A DNA stretch of 38,950 bases. It comes from Campylobacteraceae bacterium. GTDB lineage: Bacteria > Campylobacterota > Campylobacteria > Campylobacterales > Campylobacteraceae. This document shows, piece by piece, positions 8,189 to 15,617 of the stretch. Position numbers and translations under genes: made by a program. The notes under the pieces are model-generated. The model saw only the letters and a program-made list of their open reading frames with translations. It made no database searches and was not told the DNA's origin. The stretch is taken from NCBI GenBank assembly GCA_031274495.1, contig JAISQB010000014.1:1-38950 (forward strand). The letters are read 5' to 3'. Each line of letters starts with the position of its first letter. Position 1 is the stretch's first letter.

Positions 8189-9406
8189 ATGGATTTTAAA
8201 GCTTTGGCGTCGCGGTATAAGACGCCGCTTTTTATTTACGATTTTGACCATATAAGCGCGCAATTTAATAGCGTAAAAGAGGCTTTTAACGCCAGAAAAT
8301 CGCTCGTTTGTTATGCTGTGAAGGCAAATTCCAATTTAAGTATACTAAAGCACTTGGCAAATCTTGGCGCGGGATGCGACTGTGTATCCGTAGGTGAGGT
8401 AAAAAGGGCGCTGTATGCCGGTATCACCAGATATAAAATCATCTTTAGCGGCGTGGGCAAAGACGATAGCGAGATAGAGTTTGCTTTGAAAGAAAACATC
8501 TTGATGTTAAATGTCGAGAGCGAGGCGGAGTTAAAAAGGGTCGAAGCGATAGCCAAAAACCTAAATACTACAGCCAGAATCAGCGTGCGCGTGAACCCGA
8601 ATGTGGACGCCAAAACGCACCCTTACATCTCCACGGGGCTTCGGAAAAATAAGTTCGGCGTGGATACCGATACGGCGAAAAAACTCTATATATATTGCAA
8701 AAATTCACCTTTTTTGGACCCAGTGGGCATCCACTGTCACATCGGCAGCCAGATAACCGACATCGCCCCTTACCGTGACGCGACCGCGATAACGGCGGAG
8801 CTTTTGAGGAGTTTGAAGGCGCTTGAGATTGATATCAAATTTTTTGATGTGGGCGGCGGGCTTGGTATCCGTTATAAAGATGAGACCCCGATAAAGCCTT
8901 ATGATTTTGCTCAAAGCGTGCTGGCAAATTTGAGCGGTACGGATGTGACGATAGTGTGCGAGCTTGGGCGGTTTTTGGTGGGCAATAGCGGATATCTGCT
9001 GACAAAAGTTTTATACGAAAAACAAAACGGCACGAAGAGATTTGTCGTCGTCGACGCGGCTATGAATGACCTCATAAGACCAAGCCTTTACAGCGCCTAT
9101 CACGAGATAGAGACGGTAGATAAAAATGGCGGCGGCTCTTTGGCGGATGTGGTGGGACCTATCTGTGAGAGCGGCGATTTTTTAGGTAAAGATGTGGAGC
9201 TGCCGCCTTTGGAGCACAGCGATCTGTTAGTCGTAAAGAGTGCGGGGGCTTATGGGTTTAGTATGAGCAGTAATTACAACTCACGCCCGCGCGCCGCCGA
9301 AGTTGCCGTGAAAGATGGAAAAGATAGATTGATAAGGGCCAGAGAGAGTTTTGAGGATTTGATAGAACTCGAAAAAGAGTATCTTAAAAAGGATTGGGAT
9401 GAATAA
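8189..9406 (+). CDS. lysA: Diaminopimelate decarboxylase
   Basis: This 405-residue PLP enzyme converts meso-diaminopimelate to lysine. CYAVKANSN near residues 41-49 contains the PLP Lys. HCHIGSQI near 181-188 and FFDVGGGLGIRY near 216-227 are cofactor-binding segments. GPICESGDFLGKD near 320-332 carries the catalytic Cys supplied across the dimer. GAYGFSMSSNYNSRPR is the C-terminal substrate/PLP motif. Its length is typical. AAGGGT lies before the ATG. It overlaps pheA by 8 bases, starting a tightly packed lysA-pheA-hisC-dxs operon. Confidence 0.95.
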   Translation: MDFKALASRYKTPLFIYDFDHISAQFNSVKEAFNARKSLVCYAVKANSNLSILKHLANLGAGCDCVSVGEVKRALYAGITRYKIIFSGVGKDDSEIEFALKENILMLNVESEAELKRVEAIAKNLNTTARISVRVNPNVDAKTHPYISTGLRKNKFGVDTDTAKKLYIYCKNSPFLDPVGIHCHIGSQITDIAPYRDATAITAELLRSLKALEIDIKFFDVGGGLGIRYKDETPIKPYDFAQSVLANLSGTDVTIVCELGRFLVGNSGYLLTKVLYEKQNGTKRFVVVDAAMNDLIRPSLYSAYHEIETVDKNGGGSLADVVGPICESGDFLGKDVELPPLEHSDLLVVKSAGAYGFSMSSNYNSRPRAAEVAVKDGKDRLIRARESFEDLIELEKEYLKKDWDE

Positions 9407-10469
9407 AATCAACGAGTTTAGACGCGAGATAGATAGGGTAGACGATAAAATTTTAGAGCTTTTGAATGAGCGTATGAATTTTGTCAAAGCCATAGGTGCG
9501 CTCAAACATTCAAGCGGGCAGTCTATCTACCGTCCTGAGCGCGAAAGGGAGATACTCGACCGCTTGAAGCGCCAAAGTGACGGACATCTGAAAGGCGGCG
9601 CGATAGAGGCTATATATTCGGAGATATTTGCCGTCAGCCGCAATATAGAATTTCCCGAAAAGATAGCATTTTTAGGACCTGAGGGGACATACTCACATCA
9701 AGCCGCGCAGAGTAGATTTGGCGCGCAGGGTATCTATCTGGCTTTGAACTCCATCGAAGCGGTATTTGAGGTACTCTCCAACAAAGAGGCAAAATACGGC
9801 GTCGTGCCGATAGAAAATAACACCGAAGGCGCCGTGGGCGCTACGCTTGACTGCTTGGGCAGACATCAGGATATCAAGATAGTGGCTGAACTTTATATAG
9901 ATATCCACCACTCTTTTGCGACTTTTACGGAGGATGTGAAAGCCATCAAGCGTATCTATTCGCACCCGCAAGGGTACAACCAGTGCAGGCAGTTTTTAGA
10001 GACGCATATGCTAAGCGGCGTAGAGTTCGTGCCAGCCAAATCAACCTCCCAAGCGGCGCGTATGGCAAGCTTGGAAGAGGGCGCGGCTGCTATCTGCTCG
10101 CATATAGCAGCCAAACTCTATAATATCCCGATACTTTTTGAAAAGATAGAGGATAACCTCGCAAACAGAACGCGCTTTATCGTGCTGAGCGACTTTAAAA
10201 ACGCCAAAGGGGTGAAAAATAAAACCTCCATCTTAGCTAAAACGCAAGATAAGCCCGGAGGTCTTTTGTCGCTGTTGGAGATATTTAAAAACGCCAATAT
10301 AAACCTCACAAAATTAGAGTCGCGCCCCACTAAAGGGAGGGATTTTAAGAGGGTATTTTATCTTGATTTTGAGGGGCATATCGACGATGAGAATATACAA
10401 AGCGTGCTCGAGGGAAACGGTAAGATATATGATATCATTTGGCTTGGAAGTTATATTTCGGAAGGATAA
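9399..10469 (+). CDS. pheA: Bifunctional chorismate mutase/prephenate dehydratase
   Basis: The 356-residue P-protein makes phenylpyruvate from chorismate. Residues 1-85 are an AroQ-type helical chorismate mutase (EFRREIDRVDDKILELLNER). Residues about 88-270 are prephenate dehydratase (IAFLGPEGTYSHQAA; NRTRFIVLS carries the catalytic Thr-Arg-Phe). Residues about 275-350 are an ACT domain with LESRPTKGR, the phenylalanine-sensing motif, so feedback inhibition by Phe is expected. ATG 9399 lies inside the lysA end with AAGGA 7 bases upstream. hisC follows after 3 bases. Confidence 0.95.
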   Translation: MNKINEFRREIDRVDDKILELLNERMNFVKAIGALKHSSGQSIYRPEREREILDRLKRQSDGHLKGGAIEAIYSEIFAVSRNIEFPEKIAFLGPEGTYSHQAAQSRFGAQGIYLALNSIEAVFEVLSNKEAKYGVVPIENNTEGAVGATLDCLGRHQDIKIVAELYIDIHHSFATFTEDVKAIKRIYSHPQGYNQCRQFLETHMLSGVEFVPAKSTSQAARMASLEEGAAAICSHIAAKLYNIPILFEKIEDNLANRTRFIVLSDFKNAKGVKNKTSILAKTQDKPGGLLSLLEIFKNANINLTKLESRPTKGRDFKRVFYLDFEGHIDDENIQSVLEGNGKIYDIIWLGSYISEG

Positions 10470-10472
10470 AAG

Positions 10473-11570
10473 ATGACATTTAACAAAGTGTTGGATAGTT
10501 TGAGTAATTACGAAGCGGGAAAACCCATCGAGTTGGTGGTAAGAGAGTACGGCGTTAGCCCCGAAGATGTGATAAAGATAGCGAGCAACGAAAATCCGTA
10601 CGGATGCAGCAAAAAGGTAGTAGAGGCGGTGAGGGCGGAGGCTGTTAAAATGTCTTTGTACCCTGATGATAGTATGTTTGAGCTAAAAGAGGCTTTGGCG
10701 AAAAAATATAGCCTTCTTAGTGAAAATGTCATCATAGGCTCAGGAAGCGACCAGATCATAGAGTTTTGCCTATTTGCCAAAGCTAACCCGTCCAATAAAA
10801 TATTAATGGCAAAGACAACTTTTGCGATGTATGAAATTTACGGCAAGAGAACGGGAACGACCATCCTTAAAACGCCATCGCACGAGCACAATTTAAAAGA
10901 GTTTTTGGATATCTATAAACAGAACAAAGATGTAGCCGTTATCTTTTTATGCTTGCCAAATAACCCTCTTGGCGAATGTATTGACAAGACGGAAGTGTTT
11001 GATTTTTTAAGGCAAATCTCTCCCGATACCCTCGCGGTCATAGACGGCGCTTATCAAGAGTTCGCCTCTTACAAGGACGCGGCTAAAAAGATCGACCCCA
11101 AAGAGCTTGTGGAGACTTTCCCCAACGCCATCTATCTTGGCACATTTTCAAAAGCTTACGGGCTTGGCGGAATGCGCACGGGGTACGGTTTGGGCGACGC
11201 TAAAGTGATAAAAGCGCTCTCAAAATTACGCTCGCCGTTTAATATCACCACTTTGAGCCTCAAAGCCGCTATCGAAGCTTTAAAAGATGAAGAGTTTGTC
11301 AACACAAGCGTGCGCAGTAACTTTAAAGAGATGGTCCGTTACGAAGAGTTCGCAAAATCTTTAGGGATAGAGTATATACAAAGTTACACAAATTTTATAA
11401 CATACAAGTTGAAAGACGATAAAGACTCATCGGAAATTTGCGAAAAGTTGATGAAAAAGGGTATCATCATCAGAAATTTGCGAAGTTACAATATGAACGC
11501 GGTTAGAACGACAATCGGCACGAGTGCCCAGAATGAGAGGTTTTTTGATACATTTAAGTCTATATATTAG
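10473..11570 (+). CDS. hisC: Histidinol-phosphate aminotransferase
   Basis: This 365-residue class I/II PLP aminotransferase transfers an amino group from glutamate to imidazole acetol phosphate in histidine synthesis. It shows [11 protein letters not shown] near residues 30-40, [12 protein letters not shown] near 157-168, the Asp in VIDGAYQEF near 188-196, and the PLP Lys in [18 protein letters not shown] near 221-238. AAGGAT precedes the ATG. Placement beside pheA is consistent with HisC also serving aromatic transamination in some bacteria, which is inference here. In C. jejuni the next genes are fliF, fliG and fliH; here dxs follows after 9 bases. Confidence 0.93.
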   Translation: MTFNKVLDSLSNYEAGKPIELVVREYGVSPEDVIKIASNENPYGCSKKVVEAVRAEAVKMSLYPDDSMFELKEALAKKYSLLSENVIIGSGSDQIIEFCLFAKANPSNKILMAKTTFAMYEIYGKRTGTTILKTPSHEHNLKEFLDIYKQNKDVAVIFLCLPNNPLGECIDKTEVFDFLRQISPDTLAVIDGAYQEFASYKDAAKKIDPKELVETFPNAIYLGTFSKAYGLGGMRTGYGLGDAKVIKALSKLRSPFNITTLSLKAAIEALKDEEFVNTSVRSNFKEMVRYEEFAKSLGIEYIQSYTNFITYKLKDDKDSSEICEKLMKKGIIIRNLRSYNMNAVRTTIGTSAQNERFFDTFKSIY

Positions 11571-11579
11571 GGTAAAATT

Positions 11580-13400
11580 TTGGATATAAAACAGTTTGGC
11601 TTTGAAGAGCTGGAAAATCTTTGCGGCGATATGCGCGGCAAAATTATCGATGTTGTCAGCAAGAACGGCGGGCATTTGAGCTCCAATATGGGCGCTGTGG
11701 AGCTCATAGTGGCTATGCATTATGTGTTTGATATCCAAAAAGACCCGTTTATATTTGATGTCAGCCACCAATCCTACGCGCACAAACTTTTGACCGACAG
11801 ATGGGAGCAGTTTGGCTCGCTTCGCCAAAAGGACGGCATCAGCGGCTACACAAAGCCCTCCGAATCACCCTGTGACTATTTTGTCGCAGGACACAGCTCC
11901 ACCTCTATCTCTTTAGCTTTGGGGGCGGCGAAAGCTATCCGTCTAAAAGGCGAAGAGGGGGAGCGCATACCCGTAGTCTTGATAGGGGACGGGGCTATGA
12001 GTGCGGGTATGGCGTATGAGGCGCTAAATGAGCTGGGCGATAGAAAATACCCCGTAGTCATCATACTAAACGACAATGAGATGAGTATCTCAAAACCCAT
12101 AGGCGCTATCAGCAAATACCTATCCCAAGCGATGGCGGGACGGTTTTATCAAAAATTTAAACGCAAAGTGGAGCAGCTTCTTGACTATCTTCCCGAATCT
12201 GCCACTTATATGGCAAAACGATTTGAGGATGGCTTCAAGCTCATAACGCCGGGTATGCTTTTTGAAGAGCTTGGGTTGGAGTATATAGGACCTGTGGACG
12301 GGCACAATCTGCGAGCACTTGCGGCTACATTTCAGACAGCAAAGAAGCTTGGCAAGCCTGTCATCGTACACGCCCAAACCGTAAAAGGCAAAGGTTATAT
12401 GAAAGCTGAGGGGCAGTTTGAAAAATGGCACGGCGTAGCCCCTTTTGATATCAAAAGCGGCGAGCCTGTTCAAGCTGCGAAGTCCAAAAAGAGTGCCACC
12501 GCGCTTTTTGGCGACGCGCTTTTAGAGCTTGCCCAAAAAGATAAAAATGTCGTCGGCGTAACGGCGGCAATGCCAAGCGGCACGGGGTTGGATAGACTTA
12601 TAGCCGAATTTCCGGAGCGTTTTTGGGATGTGGCGATAGCAGAACAGCACGCCGTGACATCTATGTGCGCGATGGCAAAAGAGGGATTTCGACCGTTTGT
12701 GGCGATATACTCTACATTTTTACAGCGCGCCTACGACCAAGTGATACACGACGCGGCGATTATGAATCTAAACATAGCCTTCGCGATAGACAGAGCCGGC
12801 ATCGTCGGTGAAGACGGCGAAACGCATCAGGGCGCTTTTGACATTTCGTATCTAAACGCTATCCCAAATATCACTATCTTCGCCCCACGCGACGATGAGG
12901 GTATGAGGGAGGCGGTGGAGTTTGCATATAAGCACGAGGGGGTATGCGCGTTTAGATATCCAAGGGGCAATTTTTTCCCCTGTGAGGGCTGTAAAACGAC
13001 CCCGTTTATACACGGCACGGGCGAAATAGTCAAAGACGGAGCGTCGCAAAAACTCTTCATAGGATTTGGAAACGGCGTCGGGCGCGCGCTTTTGTGTGAA
13101 AAGCTTGTAGATGAAGATATAAGTGTGGTGGATTTGCGATTTGTAAAGCCATTGGATAAGGAGCTTTTAAGAAAATTAGCCAAAAAGCACAGCGAGTGGT
13201 ACATTTTCAGCGACAGCGCGAAAAGGGGCGGGGTCGGCGAGATAGTATCGGGCTTTTTAGCCGAAGAGAAGATAAAAGGGGTAGAAGTCACCAGTTTTGA
13301 GTATCCTGACATCTTTATACAGCACGGCAGCACTGCGGAGGTAGAAGAGGCTTTAGGGCTCCTCCCGCACCAGTTAGCTGAAAAAATTATAAAGAAATAA
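11580..13400 (+). CDS. dxs: 1-deoxy-D-xylulose-5-phosphate synthase
   Basis: The 606-residue thiamine-diphosphate enzyme makes DXP from pyruvate and glyceraldehyde-3-phosphate, the entry step of the MEP isoprenoid pathway. GHLSSNMGAVELIVAMHYVF near residue 36, VLIGDGAMSAGMAYEALNE near 137 (ThDP/Mg binding, with Asn following), VDGHNLRAL near 240, and AEQHAVTSM near 356 with the ThDP Glu are all present. The start is TTG at 11580 (then GATATAAAA), preceded by TAGGG from the hisC stop; no ATG is nearby. It is slightly shorter than the E. coli enzyme (about 620), which is normal for this phylum. Confidence 0.95.
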   Translation: MDIKQFGFEELENLCGDMRGKIIDVVSKNGGHLSSNMGAVELIVAMHYVFDIQKDPFIFDVSHQSYAHKLLTDRWEQFGSLRQKDGISGYTKPSESPCDYFVAGHSSTSISLALGAAKAIRLKGEEGERIPVVLIGDGAMSAGMAYEALNELGDRKYPVVIILNDNEMSISKPIGAISKYLSQAMAGRFYQKFKRKVEQLLDYLPESATYMAKRFEDGFKLITPGMLFEELGLEYIGPVDGHNLRALAATFQTAKKLGKPVIVHAQTVKGKGYMKAEGQFEKWHGVAPFDIKSGEPVQAAKSKKSATALFGDALLELAQKDKNVVGVTAAMPSGTGLDRLIAEFPERFWDVAIAEQHAVTSMCAMAKEGFRPFVAIYSTFLQRAYDQVIHDAAIMNLNIAFAIDRAGIVGEDGETHQGAFDISYLNAIPNITIFAPRDDEGMREAVEFAYKHEGVCAFRYPRGNFFPCEGCKTTPFIHGTGEIVKDGASQKLFIGFGNGVGRALLCEKLVDEDISVVDLRFVKPLDKELLRKLAKKHSEWYIFSDSAKRGGVGEIVSGFLAEEKIKGVEVTSFEYPDIFIQHGSTAEVEEALGLLPHQLAEKIIKK

Positions 13401-13436
13401 ATTATAAAAAATATTAGTTGAAAAAGAATATTATTG

Positions 13437-13442
13437 TATAAT
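13437..13442 (+). promoter_or_regulatory. -10 box of perR
   Basis: A perfect TATAAT after an AT-rich stretch, 57 bases before the perR GTG and 36 bases after the dxs stop. This gives perR its own promoter with a leader of roughly 50 bases. Confidence 0.55.
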
Positions 13443-13468
13443 GCTATTTGATATAGAATTGCAATAAA

Positions 13469-13482
13469 ATTTTTGCAAAAAT
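13469..13482. promoter_or_regulatory. 14-bp palindrome in the perR leader
   Basis: ATTTTTGCAAAAAT is a perfect 14-bp palindrome between the perR -10 box and its GTG start, with another TTGCAA 11 bases upstream. Its position downstream of the promoter would suit an operator for autoregulation. It does not closely match the Fur/PerR-like repeat at rbr, so the factor is uncertain. Confidence 0.35.
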
Positions 13483-13499
13483 ATTTATAAGGATACATC

Positions 13500-13916
13500 G
13501 TGACCGATTTGATTCCATATTTGAAAGAGAGGCGTCTGAAGGTAACGCCGCAGAGAATGTCCATATTAAAGATTTTAAACCGTTGCACGCACCCCAGTGT
13601 GGACGAACTATACGAGGAGATTCAAAAGGATTTTCCATCCATCTCACTCGCTACCGTCTATAAAAACTTAAATATTTTAAAAGAGACGGGGATGGTTTTT
13701 GAGATAAGCACAAATGCGGGCAAGCCAAGACTTGATATCAATATCTACCCCCACGCGCACATCATCTGCAAACATTGCGGTTCGGTGGAAGACGCGGAAT
13801 TTATGAAGAGCGCGTACCTGTACCAAAAAGAGCTTGAAAAGAAGAGTATGCGCAAAATAACCAAACTCGATATAACTGCTACAGTGGACTCTTGCGGGCG
13901 TTGTCAAAATCTTTAA
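13500..13916 (+). CDS. perR: Peroxide-sensing Fur-family repressor PerR
   Basis: This 138-residue Fur-family regulator starts at GTG 13500 with AAGGAT upstream. The winged helix spans residues 1-80, with recognition helix SLATVYKNLNIL at 49-60. Residues line up with Bacillus subtilis PerR at a constant offset of 6: H31, D79, H85, H87 and D98 correspond to H37, D85, H91, H93 and D104, the regulatory Fe/Mn site. C90/C93 and C132/C135 are the structural zinc cysteines. Asp rather than Glu at the D104 position favours a peroxide sensor over an iron-sensing Fur. The gene follows dxs as in C. jejuni, where it is perR. A likely target, rbr, lies 4.4 kb downstream. Confidence 0.87.
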   Translation: MTDLIPYLKERRLKVTPQRMSILKILNRCTHPSVDELYEEIQKDFPSISLATVYKNLNILKETGMVFEISTNAGKPRLDINIYPHAHIICKHCGSVEDAEFMKSAYLYQKELEKKSMRKITKLDITATVDSCGRCQNL

Positions 13917-13984
13917 GAAATTGATACCAAACTTAAGAATTATTAAACACCCTCAGCCTTTTCATAGATATTTAAAATAGTTTA

Positions 13985-13993
13985 TGAGATAAT
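13985..13993 (+). promoter_or_regulatory. Extended -10 promoter of the VWA/PP2C/kinase operon
   Basis: TGAGATAAT (TG, one base, GATAAT) lies 30 bases before the chosen ATG of the VWA gene, after the T/A-rich TTTAAAATAGTT. The 107-base spacer after perR contains no other clear signal. Confidence 0.5.
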
Positions 13994-14023
13994 GCCATAT
14001 TTAAGTCTTCAAAGGATATGGCA

Positions 14024-14869
14024 ATGAAAGAGCAAGCTCAGATCAATAGGAAAAATCCTACTGCGTTTTTATTTGTTGTGGATCAGTCGCTCTCTATGGG
14101 GTACGTGATGCCATCTGTAAATAAACCAAAAGCCAAGCACGTGGCAGATGTCATCAACCGGACGATTTTGAACCTGATAGACCTTTGCAACAAAGCAGAC
14201 GGCATACGAGACTATTTTCATATAGGTATCATAGGCTATAACGGCAAAGGCGCTAAAAATGCCCTTTTTGATGAAATTGATAAGCCTATCTTAAGCTATA
14301 TATCCGAAGTTGCCGCCAATGTAAAAAAGGTGGAACATATAACAGAAAAGGTAGACAACGGTCTTGGCGAGATAGTAGATAAGGTCGTGGAATTTCCCGT
14401 ATGGATGGAGGCTGACGCTGACGGTGAGACTCCTATGTGCGAAGCTTTCGGATTGGCGAGGGAGACGCTTGAAGAGTGGTGCAAAGATAATCCGGACTCT
14501 TATCCCCCGACACTCATCCACATTACGGACGGCGACTCCACGGACGGCAATCCGCAAGAGTTGGCGGAGAGCATCAAAAGGCTTGGCACGATATACGGCA
14601 CCGCGCTTATCTTCAATCTTCACGTAAGTTCGTTTGACACAAATACGATAGAGTATCCATCAAACGACAACAGCATAAAAGACGAATACGCCAAAATGCT
14701 CTTTAAAATGTCCAGCATTTTTCCCGAACATCTCATAGGCAAGGCGAGCGATAGAGGTTACAGAGTTGTCAATAACTCAAGAGGTTTTATATTTAACGCG
14801 GATGCCGTTGATATCGTAAATTTCCTTGAGATAGGCACGCTGCCCACAAATCCCTACAAAAGACGATAG
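14024..14869 (+). CDS. VWA-domain protein, TerY-like (triad gene 1)
   Basis: A 281-residue single von Willebrand factor A domain with an intact metal-ion-dependent adhesion site: DxSxS as D20-Q-S22-L-S24, Thr136 in DGETPMCEAF, and Asp169 in HITDGDSTDG. The DGETPM and ITDGDSTDG forms are typical of TerY-like proteins. There is no signal peptide or membrane helix, so it is cytoplasmic. ATG 14024 is preferred over 14018 because AAAGGA sits 7 bases before it. The PP2C-like gene starts 8 bases after the stop and the kinase gene follows, giving the VWA-PP2C-kinase set described as the TerY-P triad linked to tellurite/stress systems. Its binding partner is unknown. Confidence 0.85.
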   Translation: MKEQAQINRKNPTAFLFVVDQSLSMGYVMPSVNKPKAKHVADVINRTILNLIDLCNKADGIRDYFHIGIIGYNGKGAKNALFDEIDKPILSYISEVAANVKKVEHITEKVDNGLGEIVDKVVEFPVWMEADADGETPMCEAFGLARETLEEWCKDNPDSYPPTLIHITDGDSTDGNPQELAESIKRLGTIYGTALIFNLHVSSFDTNTIEYPSNDNSIKDEYAKMLFKMSSIFPEHLIGKASDRGYRVVNNSRGFIFNADAVDIVNFLEIGTLPTNPYKRR

Positions 14870-14877
14870 GGCGTCTG

Positions 14878-15615
14878 ATGGAGCTACTGTTTTGCGGCTC
14901 GATACCAAAAAGCGACGATAAGCCGCACGAGAACGAAGACTATTACAATATCGGCATAGCCGACGAAAATGTACGCATAGCCCTAAGCGACGGCGCTACC
15001 GTTTCGTATGACTCCAAAAGATGGGCGAAGGCTGTGGCGGACTATTTTGTCAAAAGAGGGCTTATCTCCAACAAAGATATAGACAAACTCATCAAAACCT
15101 ACTACTCCCACCGTTTCGACTTCAAAAATCTCACGCTCTTCCAAAGAAGGGGGCTTAGATTTGGCTCGTATGCTACGATACTTGGCATAGAGTATGACTT
15201 TGATACGAACTTTTTGCAGATCGTAAGCGTCGGGGACAGCGTTGCGGTTTTGTTGGACGGGGATAGATTTGTAGACTCTTTTCCGTATAGCTTAGCAAGC
15301 GAGTTTAGAAAAGACCCAAAACTTTTGAGCACGAAAAAGAGGCACAACTGCTTCTTCTCCCGCTCCAAAAAGTACGGTAAATTTTATAAAGTCTGGAATC
15401 TTAACTCCACCTCCGCTCCCATACTCCTTTGTATGACGGACGCGCTCTCAGAGTTTGCGTTCAAGTCGTACGAGAGGGGCAACAAGGATGTGTGGCAAGA
15501 GATCGCCGGTATAAAAACTATGCAAGAATTTAAAAGTTTTATCGAAGAAAAGCGCAGGGATAAAACTATGAAGATAGACGATACTACACTTATTTGCGCA
15601 AATTTTAAAGGATAA
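14878..15615 (+). CDS. PP2C-like protein phosphatase (triad gene 2)
   Basis: A 245-residue PP2C/PPM-type Ser/Thr phosphatase without membrane segments. Metal- and phosphate-site motifs appear in order: HENEDYY at 18-24, ALSDGAT at 35-41, GSYATILG at 96-103, VSVGDSVAVLL at 117-126, CMTDALSEF at 185-193 and DDTTLICA at 234-241. The usual TDG is TDA here, with Asp188 kept, so activity is plausible. It probably reverses phosphorylation by the kinase two bases downstream. AGGG lies before the ATG. The kinase Shine-Dalgarno AAAGGA overlaps the end of this gene, so the two are likely translated together. Confidence 0.83.
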   Translation: MELLFCGSIPKSDDKPHENEDYYNIGIADENVRIALSDGATVSYDSKRWAKAVADYFVKRGLISNKDIDKLIKTYYSHRFDFKNLTLFQRRGLRFGSYATILGIEYDFDTNFLQIVSVGDSVAVLLDGDRFVDSFPYSLASEFRKDPKLLSTKKRHNCFFSRSKKYGKFYKVWNLNSTSAPILLCMTDALSEFAFKSYERGNKDVWQEIAGIKTMQEFKSFIEEKRRDKTMKIDDTTLICANFKG

Positions 15616-15617
15616 AA

